DNA from: Actinomycetes bacterium
GTDB lineage: Bacteria > Actinomycetota > Actinomycetes > Actinomycetales > Microbacteriaceae
DNA length: 6,756 nt
Assembly (NCBI GenBank): GCA_023390155.1
Contig: JAEWDJ010000257.1
Span: 1 to 6,756 of the forward strand
Reading direction: 5' to 3'
Position numbers and translations under genes: made by a program
The notes under the pieces: model-generated
Told to the model about the DNA's origin: nothing
Database searches by the model: none
Seen by the model: only the letters and a program-made list of their open reading frames with translations
Shown: piece by piece, positions 1 through 6,748 of the stretch
How the letters are laid out: each line of letters starts with the position of its first letter
Numbering within the stretch: position 1 is the stretch's first letter

Positions 1-34
1 GTTCGCGTCAGAGCAGGGTCCGTGGCACCAGTAT

Positions 35-48
35 GGCAATCGCTTGCC
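35..48. promoter_or_regulatory. LacI-family-type operator
   Basis: The site reads GGCAATCGCTTGCC. The five-base arms GGCAA and TTGCC are perfect inverted repeats around a central CG; only the pair flanking that CG (T40/C43) breaks the symmetry. Even spacing, a central CG and AA/TT flanks are the hallmark of operators bound by LacI/GalR-family repressors. The right arm shares bases 44-48 with the proposed -35 box, so a bound repressor would block RNA polymerase. The natural inducer would be a uronide or one of its breakdown products (inferred). No repressor gene lies in the window, so it must be encoded elsewhere. CcpA-like global regulation is an alternative, but a local pathway regulator is more usual in actinobacteria. 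Confidence 0.78.
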
Positions 49-72
49 TAAAACTGCAAAACCTGCTGTACT
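44..72 (+). promoter_or_regulatory. Predicted operon promoter (-35/-10)
   Basis: A -35 hexamer TTGCCT (44-49, 4 of 6 to consensus) is followed by exactly 17 bases and a -10 hexamer TGTACT (67-72, 4 of 6). TGC at 64-66 directly precedes the -10 box, giving an extended -10 motif. Transcription would begin near base 79, leaving a leader of about 30 bases before the beta-glucuronidase start. The overlap of the -35 box with the LacI-type operator strengthens the call. The start site is not proven by sequence. Confidence 0.6.
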
Positions 73-77
73 GAGTC

Positions 78-94
78 CACTGTCCCCCGCAGTG
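78..94 (+). other. Short inverted repeat in leader
   Basis: CACTG (78-82) and CAGTG (90-94) form a perfect 5-base stem around a 7-base C-rich loop. It starts at about the predicted transcription start, so it would form a hairpin at the 5' end of the mRNA, seven bases before the ribosome binding site. It could stabilise the transcript or be a second protein-binding half-site pair. A stem this short may also occur by chance. Confidence 0.3.
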
Positions 95-100
95 CCGCGT

Positions 101-106
101 AGGAGA
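101..106 (+). promoter_or_regulatory. Ribosome binding site of beta-glucuronidase
   Basis: AGGAGA lies three bases before the ATG at 110. It supports that ATG over the in-frame start at 44, which has no such site, lies upstream of the proposed -10 box, and would add 22 residues not shared with the family. Confidence 0.75.
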
Positions 107-109
107 AAC

Positions 110-1927
110 ATGCTCAGCACCCGCACCACCCCCACCCGCGACGTCGTCGGTCTCGACGGCCTCTGGCGATTCGCGCTCGACGGCGCGGCCGGCGAGCGTC
201 CCTGGGAGTCCCGGCTCGACACCGCCCTCGAGGCGCCCGTGCCCGCCAGCTACAACGACCTCTTCGTCGACTCCGCCATCCGCGATCACGTCGGCGTCGT
301 CTGGTACCAGCGCGACGTGCGCGTGCCGCGCGGCTGGGCGGGGGAGCGGATCGTGCTGCGGTTCGGCTCCGTGACCCACGCCGCGACCGTCTACGTCGGT
401 GACGCGCTCGTCGCCGAGCACGTCGGCGGGTACACGCCCTTCGAGGCCGATCTCACCGGCATCGTCGGAGCGGGCGAGGAGTTCCGCCTCACCGTCGCCG
501 TCGACAACCGCCTCACGAACATCACCATCCCGCCGGGGAGCGTGACGACCGGGCCCGACGGCCGTGAGCGGCAGTCCTACTTCCACGACTTCTACAACTA
601 CGCGGGGATCGCCCGCTCGGTGACGCTCGCGAGCACCCCGGCCTCGCACATCGACGACATCATGGTCGTGACCGAGCGGGACGGCGCGACCGGCATCGTC
701 GGTTACACGGTTCGGGCGGGCGGCGCGGGCGGCGTCGACGTGCGGGTGCGCGCGGTCGACGAGAGCGGCGCGACCGTGGCGACGGGCGAGGGAGCCGAGG
801 GCAGCCTCCGCATCGAGAACGCGACGCTCTGGCGGCCCGGCGCCGCATACCTCTACGACCTCGTCGTGGAGCTCACGGCCGGCGGCGCCGTCGTCGACAG
901 CTACACCCTCCCGTTCGGCGTGCGCACGGTGGAGGTGCGCGGCACCGAGTTCCTCATCAACGGCGAGCCGTTCTACTTCACCGGCTTCGGCAAGCACGAG
1001 GACACCCCGGTGCGCGGCAAGGGCCACGACGACGCCTACCTCGTGCACGACTTCCAGCTGCTGGAGTGGACGGGCGCGAACTCGTTCCGCACCAGCCACT
1101 ACCCCTACGCGGAGGAGGTGCTCGACTTCGCCGATCGGCACGGCATCGTCGTCGTGGACGAGACCGCCGCCGTCGGGCTGAACCTCGGCGTGCAGGGCGG
1201 CCTCACCGGCATCCCGCCGACACCGACCTTCGCCGAGGAGAACTTCGGCGGCGAGACCCGCACCGTCCACGCGCAGCACCTGCGCGAGCTCATCGAGCGC
1301 GACAAGAACCACCCCAGCGTCGTGATGTGGAGCATCGCCAACGAGCCCGCCTCCAACGAGGAGGGCGCGCGCGAGTACTTCGAGCCGCTCGTGGACCTCG
1401 CTCGCGAACTCGATCCGACCCGCCCGCTGACCTATGCCGCGGTCATGTTCGCCAACCCGACGAACGACACGATCGCCGACCTCTTCGACGTGCTCTCGAT
1501 CAACCGCTACTACGGCTGGTACGTCTTCACCGGCGACCTCGGGACCGCCGAGGGCGTGCTCGAGCGGGAGCTGCGCGGCTGGGTCCAGCGCTTCGGCAAG
1601 CCGATCATGATGTCGGAGTACGGTGCGGACACACAACCCGGCCTGCACTCGGTGTGGGACATGCCGTGGACGGAGGAGTACCAGACCGACCTGCTCGCGA
1701 CCTACCACCGCGTCTTCGACCGCATCCCGGAGTTCGTGGGCGAGCACATCTGGAACTTCGCCGACTTCATGACCGGTCCCGGCATCCACCGCGTCGACGG
1801 CAACAAGAAGGGCGTCTTCACCCGCGACCGCAAGCCGAAGGGCGCCGCGTTCTCGCTGCGGGACCGCTGGCGGGGACTCGACGGCACCAAGCCCGGCACC
1901 GCCGGCCAGAAGGAGGACGACAAGTGA
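110..1927 (+). CDS. uidA: Beta-glucuronidase, GH2 family
   Basis: This 605-residue cytoplasmic enzyme hydrolyses beta-D-glucuronides to D-glucuronate plus the aglycone; E. coli UidA has 603 residues. The N-terminal sugar-binding sandwich (about 12-180), an Ig-like domain (about 182-273) and a TIM barrel (about 275-590) follow in the normal order. Family residues line up with E. coli at an offset of about one: acid/base Glu412 in NEP, nucleophile Glu503 in SEYG, Tyr467 and Tyr471, Trp548, Arg561, and the carboxylate-recognising pair Asn565/Lys567 in GNKKG. That pair separates true glucuronidases from GH2 galactosidases. Residues 355-383 form an active-site loop about as long as E. coli's. There is no signal peptide, so the substrate must be imported, which fits the transporter downstream. 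It is the first gene after the promoter, and its stop overlaps the next start by four bases. Leucine is almost always CTC near the start (12 of the first 13), unlike the next gene. The function is secure; the natural aglycone is unknown. Confidence 0.96.
   Translation: MLSTRTTPTRDVVGLDGLWRFALDGAAGERPWESRLDTALEAPVPASYNDLFVDSAIRDHVGVVWYQRDVRVPRGWAGERIVLRFGSVTHAATVYVGDALVAEHVGGYTPFEADLTGIVGAGEEFRLTVAVDNRLTNITIPPGSVTTGPDGRERQSYFHDFYNYAGIARSVTLASTPASHIDDIMVVTERDGATGIVGYTVRAGGAGGVDVRVRAVDESGATVATGEGAEGSLRIENATLWRPGAAYLYDLVVELTAGGAVVDSYTLPFGVRTVEVRGTEFLINGEPFYFTGFGKHEDTPVRGKGHDDAYLVHDFQLLEWTGANSFRTSHYPYAEEVLDFADRHGIVVVDETAAVGLNLGVQGGLTGIPPTPTFAEENFGGETRTVHAQHLRELIERDKNHPSVVMWSIANEPASNEEGAREYFEPLVDLARELDPTRPLTYAAVMFANPTNDTIADLFDVLSINRYYGWYVFTGDLGTAEGVLERELRGWVQRFGKPIMMSEYGADTQPGLHSVWDMPWTEEYQTDLLATYHRVFDRIPEFVGEHIWNFADFMTGPGIHRVDGNKKGVFTRDRKPKGAAFSLRDRWRGLDGTKPGTAGQKEDDK
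1911..1916 (+). promoter_or_regulatory. Ribosome binding site of dehydratase
   Basis: AGGAGG, a full-strength site, lies seven bases before the GTG at 1924, inside the end of the beta-glucuronidase gene. It supports the GTG start and independent initiation despite the 4-base overlap. Confidence 0.8.
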
Positions 1928-3162
1928 TCATCGACAAGGCCGAGGTCATCGTCACCAGCCCGGACCGCAACTTCGTCACGCTCAAGCTGACGACCGACGA
2001 CGGCTTGACCGGTCTGGGCGACGCCACGCTGAACGGGCGTGAGCAGGCGGTGGTGGCCTATCTGGCCGAGCACGTCGTCCCGTTGCTGATCGGCCGGGAC
2101 GCGTCGCGGATCGAGGACACCTGGCAGTTCCTGTACCGCAGCGCCTACTGGCGGCGCGGGCCGGTGACGATGGCCGCGATCGCGTCGGTGGACATGGCGC
2201 TGTGGGACATCAAGGGCAAGGCGGCCGGGATGCCGGTCTACCAGCTGCTCGGCGGCGCCTCCCGCACCGGGCTCCTCGCCTACGGGCATGCCTCGGGCCG
2301 CGATCTGCCGGAGCTGTTCGACAGCGTGCGCTCGCACCTCGACCAGGGCTACCGCGCGATCCGCATCCAGTCGGCGGTGCCGGGGCTGAAGTCGATCTAC
2401 GGGATCGCGTCGAACGCCACCTACGAGGCCAACACCGGTGTGCGTTACGACCACGAGCCCGCGCAGCGCGGCGGCCTGCCGAATGAAGAGGACTGGGACA
2501 CCCGCTCCTACCTGCGGCACATCCCGACCGTGTTCGAGGCGGTCCGGGCCGAGTTCGGTCCCGAGCTGCCGCTGCTGCACGACGGGCACCACCGCATGAC
2601 GCCCATCCAGGCGGCGAAGCTCGGCAAGTCGCTGGAGCCGTTCGACCTGTTCTGGCTGGAGGACTGCACCCCGGCGGAGAACCAGGAGGCGCTGCGCCTG
2701 GTGCGTCAGCACACCACGACGCCGCTCGCCATCGGGGAGATCTTCAACACGGTGTGGGACTACCAGCAGATCGTGCGGGAGCAGCTGATCGACTACGTGC
2801 GCAGCGCGGTCACCCACACCGGCGGCATCACGCACCTGAAGAAGGTCCTGGACTACGCCTCGCAGTACCAGATCAAGTCGGGGATGCACGGGCCGACCGA
2901 CATCTCCCCGGTCGGGATGGCCGCGGCGATGCACCTGGGCTTGTCGATCCACAACTTCGGCATCCAGGAGTACATGAAGCACGGGCAGAAGACCGACGCC
3001 GTGTTCGAGCAGTCCTTCACCTGGACCGACGGCTTCCTGCACCCGGGCGAGAAGCCCGGTCTCGGGGTCGAGCTGAACGTCGACGAGGCCGGGAAGTACC
3101 CGTACATCCGCGCCTACCTGCCCTACAACCGGCTCGCCGACGGCACCGTCCACGACTGGTAG
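1924..3162 (+). CDS. D-mannonate/D-gluconate dehydratase, ManD (RspA) type
   Basis: A 412-residue enolase-superfamily enzyme expected to dehydrate D-mannonate, and possibly D-gluconate, to 2-keto-3-deoxygluconate with Mg2+. The capping domain (about 1-115) precedes the barrel. Metal ligands are Asp220 (HDGHH), Glu246 (WLED) and Glu272 (GEIF), spaced 26 and 26 as in characterised ManD proteins. His222, His322 (MHGP), Arg147 and probably Tyr167 are the acid/base residues. The protein ends in HDW, as ManD proteins do. Pro324 takes the place of the alanine found in high-efficiency mannonate dehydratases; from memory, proline marks the low-efficiency group that also includes gluconate dehydratases. 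The GTG start follows AGGAGG and overlaps the glucuronidase stop (GTGA). The first residues, MIIDKAEVIV, are a normal N-terminus for the fold. Leucine is CTG in 28, CTC in 9 and TTG in 3 of 40 codons, unlike its neighbour, which hints at a separate history. The family is secure; the exact substrate is not. Confidence 0.88.
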   Translation: MIIDKAEVIVTSPDRNFVTLKLTTDDGLTGLGDATLNGREQAVVAYLAEHVVPLLIGRDASRIEDTWQFLYRSAYWRRGPVTMAAIASVDMALWDIKGKAAGMPVYQLLGGASRTGLLAYGHASGRDLPELFDSVRSHLDQGYRAIRIQSAVPGLKSIYGIASNATYEANTGVRYDHEPAQRGGLPNEEDWDTRSYLRHIPTVFEAVRAEFGPELPLLHDGHHRMTPIQAAKLGKSLEPFDLFWLEDCTPAENQEALRLVRQHTTTPLAIGEIFNTVWDYQQIVREQLIDYVRSAVTHTGGITHLKKVLDYASQYQIKSGMHGPTDISPVGMAAAMHLGLSIHNFGIQEYMKHGQKTDAVFEQSFTWTDGFLHPGEKPGLGVELNVDEAGKYPYIRAYLPYNRLADGTVHDW

Positions 3163-3229
3163 AGGCAGCACCACCACACCACCTCGCGCACCACCCCACC
3201 CGTACCGTTTGACGAAGGAGTCAACACCC
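3163..3229 (+). other. C-rich, G-poor intergenic gap
   Basis: This is the only sizeable gap between genes in the operon. Bases 3169-3200 are CAC/ACC-rich with few G residues, so the RNA should be largely unstructured. I see no hairpin with a T-tract and no convincing promoter. C-over-G richness is typical of Rho-loading sites, so partial Rho-dependent polarity between the enzyme pair and the transporter is possible. It may equally be a plain spacer. The transporter's ribosome binding site is at its 3' end. Confidence 0.4.
3214..3220 (+). promoter_or_regulatory. Ribosome binding site of transporter
   Basis: GAAGGAG lies nine bases before the ATG at 3230. It decides for that start over the in-frame TTG at 3209, which lies upstream of this site and lacks one of its own. 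Confidence 0.75.
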
Positions 3230-4603
3230 ATGCGCAAGTACGCGAACCTGGACACGAAGTCATCCCGTGCCGTCCGGGTCGAGGCCGCCACGGTCCAGCC
3301 GGTGACGGCGGGGCCGGCCGCCGGCCCGCAGAACCAGGAGCTCAACGGACCCGACCTCGTCGCCCCTCCGCTGAAGCGGGTGAGCGCGAGCTACCTGTTC
3401 TGGATCACGGTCGCCAACTTCGGCGCCGGCATGGCGATGATGGTGCCGCTGTCGTACTCGCTGGCGGTCCGCATCTCGGAGCTCGAGCCGGGCCATGAGG
3501 AGGTGCTCGGCTACGTCACCGGGTCGGCGCAGCTGGTGTATCTCGTGCTGAGCCCGCTGCTCGGCGTGTGGAGCGACCGCCTGCGCTCGCCGTTCGGCCG
3601 GCGCACTCCGTTCATCGTCCTCGGCTCGCTGCTCGGCCTCGTCGCCGTGTTCTTCGTCGCCATCGCGCCCAGCCTCCTGCTGATCGGCGTCGGCTGGGTC
3701 GTCGGCCTGCTCGGCTGGGCCACCGCGGGCCAGGCCATCCAGACCCTCCTCGCCGACAAGGTCCCCGAGGAGCAGCGGGGCCGCGCCTCCGCCCTCACCG
3801 GCATGACGAGCCAGATCGCGCCGGTGTTCGGCATCGGGATCGCGTACGCCGTCGCGTCGTCGACCGTGGCGATCTTCGTCGTGCCCGGCATCGTCGGTCT
3901 CGTGCTGATCCTCGCCTTCGTCTTCCTCAAGCGCGAAGGCAGCTCCCGCGACATCGTCCGCAACGACACCGTCGGCGTGAAGACCCTGCTGAGCAGCTAC
4001 GTCTTCAACCCGCGCAAGTACCCGGACTTCGGCTGGAACTGGCTCGGTCGCTTCATCTTCTTCATGGGTCTGTACTTCAACACGACCTTCGGCACGTTCT
4101 TCTACGCGCAGCGGCTCGACATCCCGGTGAAGGAGGTCGCCGGCATCGTCGCGGCCATCGGCATCATCGGCGTGATCGCGGCGACCGGCGGAGCCCTGGT
4201 CGGCGGCTTCCTCTCCGACAAGCTCGGGCGCCGCAAGCTCTTCACCCTCATCGGCGCGCTGCTGTTCGTCGCCGGTGCGATCGTGGAGGCGTTCGCCTAT
4301 TCGATCGTCCCGCTGATCGTCGGCTCGGTCATCATGCAGCTGGCCATCGCCGCCTTCAGCGTGGTGGATCAGGCCATCGTCTTCGCGGTGCTGCCGAACC
4401 GCGCCGAGGCCGGCCGGTACCTCGCGGTCGTCGCCTTCGCGCAGAAGATCCCGAGCGCGATCGCGCCGCTCATCGCGCCGCTGATCATCACGATCGGCGC
4501 GGTCGGGGCCGAGAAGAACTACACGGTGCTGTACCTGATCGGCGCCGTCTTCGCGCTCGTCGGCGGCCTCGTCATCCTGACCAAGGTCAAGAGCGTCCGC
4601 TGA
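3230..4603 (+). CDS. MFS/GPH-like sugar transporter
   Basis: A 457-residue inner-membrane carrier with about 12 hydrophobic helices (roughly 53-80, 92-114, 126-145, 148-172, 190-208, 211-233, 270-293, 302-326, 336-354, 357-385, 398-420, 430-450). The MFS loop 2-3 signature appears as GVWSDRLRSPFGRR (112-125) and again in the second half as GFLSDKLGRRK (326-336). The first copy, with its RS-x-FGRR-x-PF ending, resembles the GPH/SLC45-type sugar symporters that include GusB and sucrose carriers. Between helices 4 and 5 is ADKVPEEQRGRASAL (175-189). Asp380 is an acidic residue in a late helix and a possible proton or substrate site. The first 52 residues form a hydrophilic, Ala/Pro-rich cytoplasmic tail that is longer than usual. 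Placement after a cytoplasmic glucuronidase suggests import of a glucuronide, or of the free uronate or gluconate, by symport (inferred). The last codon is one base before the gluconokinase start. Confidence 0.88.
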   Translation: MRKYANLDTKSSRAVRVEAATVQPVTAGPAAGPQNQELNGPDLVAPPLKRVSASYLFWITVANFGAGMAMMVPLSYSLAVRISELEPGHEEVLGYVTGSAQLVYLVLSPLLGVWSDRLRSPFGRRTPFIVLGSLLGLVAVFFVAIAPSLLLIGVGWVVGLLGWATAGQAIQTLLADKVPEEQRGRASALTGMTSQIAPVFGIGIAYAVASSTVAIFVVPGIVGLVLILAFVFLKREGSSRDIVRNDTVGVKTLLSSYVFNPRKYPDFGWNWLGRFIFFMGLYFNTTFGTFFYAQRLDIPVKEVAGIVAAIGIIGVIAATGGALVGGFLSDKLGRRKLFTLIGALLFVAGAIVEAFAYSIVPLIVGSVIMQLAIAAFSVVDQAIVFAVLPNRAEAGRYLAVVAFAQKIPSAIAPLIAPLIITIGAVGAEKNYTVLYLIGAVFALVGGLVILTKVKSVR

Positions 4604-4604
4604 G

Positions 4605-5129
4605 ATGGGAGAGCACGCTGCGCCGGCGGTCGTCGTGATGGGGGTCTCGGGCTCCGGCAAGACGACGGTCGGGCGACAGCTCGCCCGCCGTCTGGCCGTG
4701 CCGTTCTTCGACGCGGACGATCTCCACCCGCCGGTCAACCGCGCGAAGATGGCCGGCGGGACCCCGTTGACCGACGACGACCGCGCACCCTGGCTGGAGG
4801 CCGTCGGCCGGGCGATCGCCGAGGCGGACGGCGGCGCTGTCGTGGCGTGCTCGGCGCTGCGCCGCCGCTACCGCGAGGCGATCCTCGCGGGTGCCGGCCG
4901 CGCGGTGGTGTTCGCCCACCTCTCCGGCGACACCGGCCTGCTGCACGACCGGATGGCCGCCCGCACCGACCACTTCATGCCGCCCGCGCTCCTGCGCTCG
5001 CAGCTCGACACCCTCGAACCGCTCGACCCGGCGGAGCCCGGCCGGTCGTTCGCCGTCTCCGACGAGCCCGCGCTCGTCGCCTCCCGCATCCACGACTGGA
5101 TCACGACCCCGAAGGGACCCCGCGCATGA
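4605..5129 (+). CDS. gntK: Gluconokinase, GntK family
   Basis: This 174-residue cytoplasmic P-loop kinase phosphorylates D-gluconate with ATP to 6-phosphogluconate, which enters the pentose phosphate or Entner-Doudoroff route. The Walker A loop GVSGSGKTT is at 13-21, followed by the family signatures DADDLHP (36-42), VNRAKMAGGTPLTDDDRAPWL from 44 on, CSALRRRYRE (82-91) and RTDHFMPPALLRSQLDTLEPL from 120 on. The length is normal for the family (about 165-185). The ATG is separated by one base from the transporter stop and has no clear ribosome binding site, so translation is probably coupled. Its stop overlaps the next start as ATGA. A classical glucuronate operon would carry a 2-keto-3-deoxygluconate kinase of the PfkB fold instead, so the presence of gluconokinase suggests that gluconate is also handled. 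The family call is firm; activity on a different aldonate is possible. Confidence 0.92.
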   Translation: MGEHAAPAVVVMGVSGSGKTTVGRQLARRLAVPFFDADDLHPPVNRAKMAGGTPLTDDDRAPWLEAVGRAIAEADGGAVVACSALRRRYREAILAGAGRAVVFAHLSGDTGLLHDRMAARTDHFMPPALLRSQLDTLEPLDPAEPGRSFAVSDEPALVASRIHDWITTPKGPRA

Positions 5130-6748
5130 CCGACACGACGGCCGAGACCGACACCGAGACCGTCGAGGGCGACCTCGGCCGCGTCGAGCTCGCGACCCTC
5201 CCGCTGCCCGCGCACGTGCGACCCGAGAGCGCCACCTACACCTTCTCGGGGTCGGTGTTCGTGCTCTACCGCACCGATGAGGACCCGGTCGGCCGGGACT
5301 GGTTCCACGCCGCGATCGTCGCCGACGACGGCTCGGGGTTCCGCGAGATCTTCGCCGGCCCCGTCCCGCGCAAGCCGAGCGCCAACGGCATCCGCCACAT
5401 GCCGTTCACCGACAACCGGCGCGTGCTGCTCGGCGACCACGTGCTCGAGGCGACGCCCGATCTCGACTCCGCCACCTCGACCCGGCTGGTCGACGTCGAC
5501 TACCCGTGGGGCCTCGACGCCGACCCGCTGACCTCGCACCACTGGTCCGAGATCATCGTCTCGCCCGACGGCGAACGGATCGCCTGGACGGCGCTGCGCA
5601 CGGACATGACGGCCATCGTCGCCCTGGGCGGGCTGCGACGCGACGACGACCGCTACACGATCGTCGACCCGGTGATCATCAGCAGCCCGGACATGCTCGT
5701 GCCGGATCCCGAACGCGAGGGGCACTACATCGCGCGGCCCATGCTCGGCGGCGAGGTGAAGCAGTTCGTGCGCGGCGGCACGGCCATCTCGTCGGTGGGC
5801 GACGGCGGTGGACCGCTCACCGACTCCGTCGTGCAGGACCTGACCGCCGACCGGCTGGAGACACTCACGCGCGCCCCGGGGTACGACGAGACGACCATCC
5901 TGTCGCCGGACGAGCGCTTCGGCATCGTCATGACCTCCCGCGCCTCGCACGGCACCGATCCGGTCTTCCTCGGCCTGGTGCCGCGCCCGCACGCGAAGCT
6001 CGTCACCGCGCAGCTCGCCTGGGTCGTCTACCTCTACGTCGTGGACGGCGTGCGCCGGTTCCGGCCCGGGAGCATCGGCCCGGTACTGGTCGATCTGGAG
6101 CGGTCCGCCTCCGACCCCGACTACGTCGGCACCCCGCTGAACGGCGCAGACGACTCCTGGGTCTACGTCTCGCCGATGTCGTGGCACCCCGGCGGCACGC
6201 GGGCCATGTGGATGGAGATGGTGCGCGGCAGCGGCGGCGAGGCCGAGCGCACCCTCCGCGTGCGCATCGCCGAGCTGCGGGACCACACCCCGGGCGCGCC
6301 GGTCCCGACCGTGCCGACCCCCGCCGCCCCGCCCTACGCCATCGGCGGGGAGGAGGCCCGCGCGATCATCGGCCGCACCGCCGCCGCGATCCCCGGCGGC
6401 CGGATCGCCGGGGCGCACTCGGGGTACCTGGAGTTCGAGCGCGCGTCCGACGGCCGCGGCACCTCCTCCGCCCGTTCGCGCTACGTCGACTACAGCGACG
6501 ACGGGGTCGACGTCTACAACGGCACCGAGAGCCTCCGCGGCTCGATGCTGGACGGCGTGGTGTACGAGGCCGATCTGTCCGTCACCGGCGGCGACACCGT
6601 CGGGGAGATGCGGCTGCGCGCCCAGTGGTCCGGCGTGCGGGAGGGCACGCGCCTGCTCTTCGGCACGGCGGAGGACGGGAGCCCGCAGAGCCACGGTTTC
6701 GCCCGCTACGGCGACCGCGAGGTCCGCGTCGAGGATCTGATCGAGTAG
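5126..6748 (+). CDS. Unrecognised cytoplasmic beta-propeller-like protein
   Basis: I do not recognise this 540-residue protein. It has no signal peptide or membrane helix. After an acidic, Thr/Glu-rich leader (1-17), residues about 30-385 are beta-rich with WD40/TolB-like (PD40) turns: SPDG at 146-149 in a SHHWSEIIVSPDGERIAW stretch, SPDE at 260-263, and WHPGG at 353-357 before AMWMEM. Histidines cluster near these turns (61, 91, 105, 138, 139, 275, 289, 354) and could bind metal or substrate. A Pro-rich linker (388-404) leads to a separate C-terminal domain (about 405-540) with several short strands and a GFARYGD motif (524-530). The start overlaps the gluconokinase stop (ATGA), with a weak GAAGGGA eight bases upstream. 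Oligogalacturonate lyases (PL22) are cytoplasmic propellers that act on uronides, so an unusual lyase, epimerase or hydrolase acting on the imported sugar is conceivable. That is inference only; a non-catalytic sensor or scaffold is an alternative. The gene is complete and ends 8 bases before the window edge. Confidence 0.85.
   Translation: MTDTTAETDTETVEGDLGRVELATLPLPAHVRPESATYTFSGSVFVLYRTDEDPVGRDWFHAAIVADDGSGFREIFAGPVPRKPSANGIRHMPFTDNRRVLLGDHVLEATPDLDSATSTRLVDVDYPWGLDADPLTSHHWSEIIVSPDGERIAWTALRTDMTAIVALGGLRRDDDRYTIVDPVIISSPDMLVPDPEREGHYIARPMLGGEVKQFVRGGTAISSVGDGGGPLTDSVVQDLTADRLETLTRAPGYDETTILSPDERFGIVMTSRASHGTDPVFLGLVPRPHAKLVTAQLAWVVYLYVVDGVRRFRPGSIGPVLVDLERSASDPDYVGTPLNGADDSWVYVSPMSWHPGGTRAMWMEMVRGSGGEAERTLRVRIAELRDHTPGAPVPTVPTPAAPPYAIGGEEARAIIGRTAAAIPGGRIAGAHSGYLEFERASDGRGTSSARSRYVDYSDDGVDVYNGTESLRGSMLDGVVYEADLSVTGGDTVGEMRLRAQWSGVREGTRLLFGTAEDGSPQSHGFARYGDREVRVEDLIE

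Noticed and set aside
44..109. Upstream in-frame start that would add 22 residues to the glucuronidase
   Set aside because: It begins inside the operator/-35 box, upstream of the predicted transcription start, lacks a ribosome binding site and is not needed for the family's normal length.
8..1789. Long open frame on the minus strand opposite the glucuronidase gene
   Set aside because: Its translation is Val/Arg/Asp/His-rich low-complexity sequence typical of the antisense of a high-GC gene, and the sense strand encodes a full GH2 enzyme.
3209..3214. TTGACG resembling a -35 box before the transporter
   Set aside because: A matching -10 would fall inside the transporter coding region, and the bases run straight into the ribosome binding site.
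3260..4738. 492-residue minus-strand open frame opposite the transporter
   Set aside because: It is composed of repetitive Asp/Arg/Ala/Glu stretches with no recognisable motif, and crosses the boundary of two firm sense-strand genes.
4868..6694. 608-residue minus-strand open frame opposite the propeller gene
   Set aside because: Same shadow composition, and it spans two sense-strand genes. The sense frame has coherent SPDG-type repeats, a tandem start/stop overlap and a better start context.
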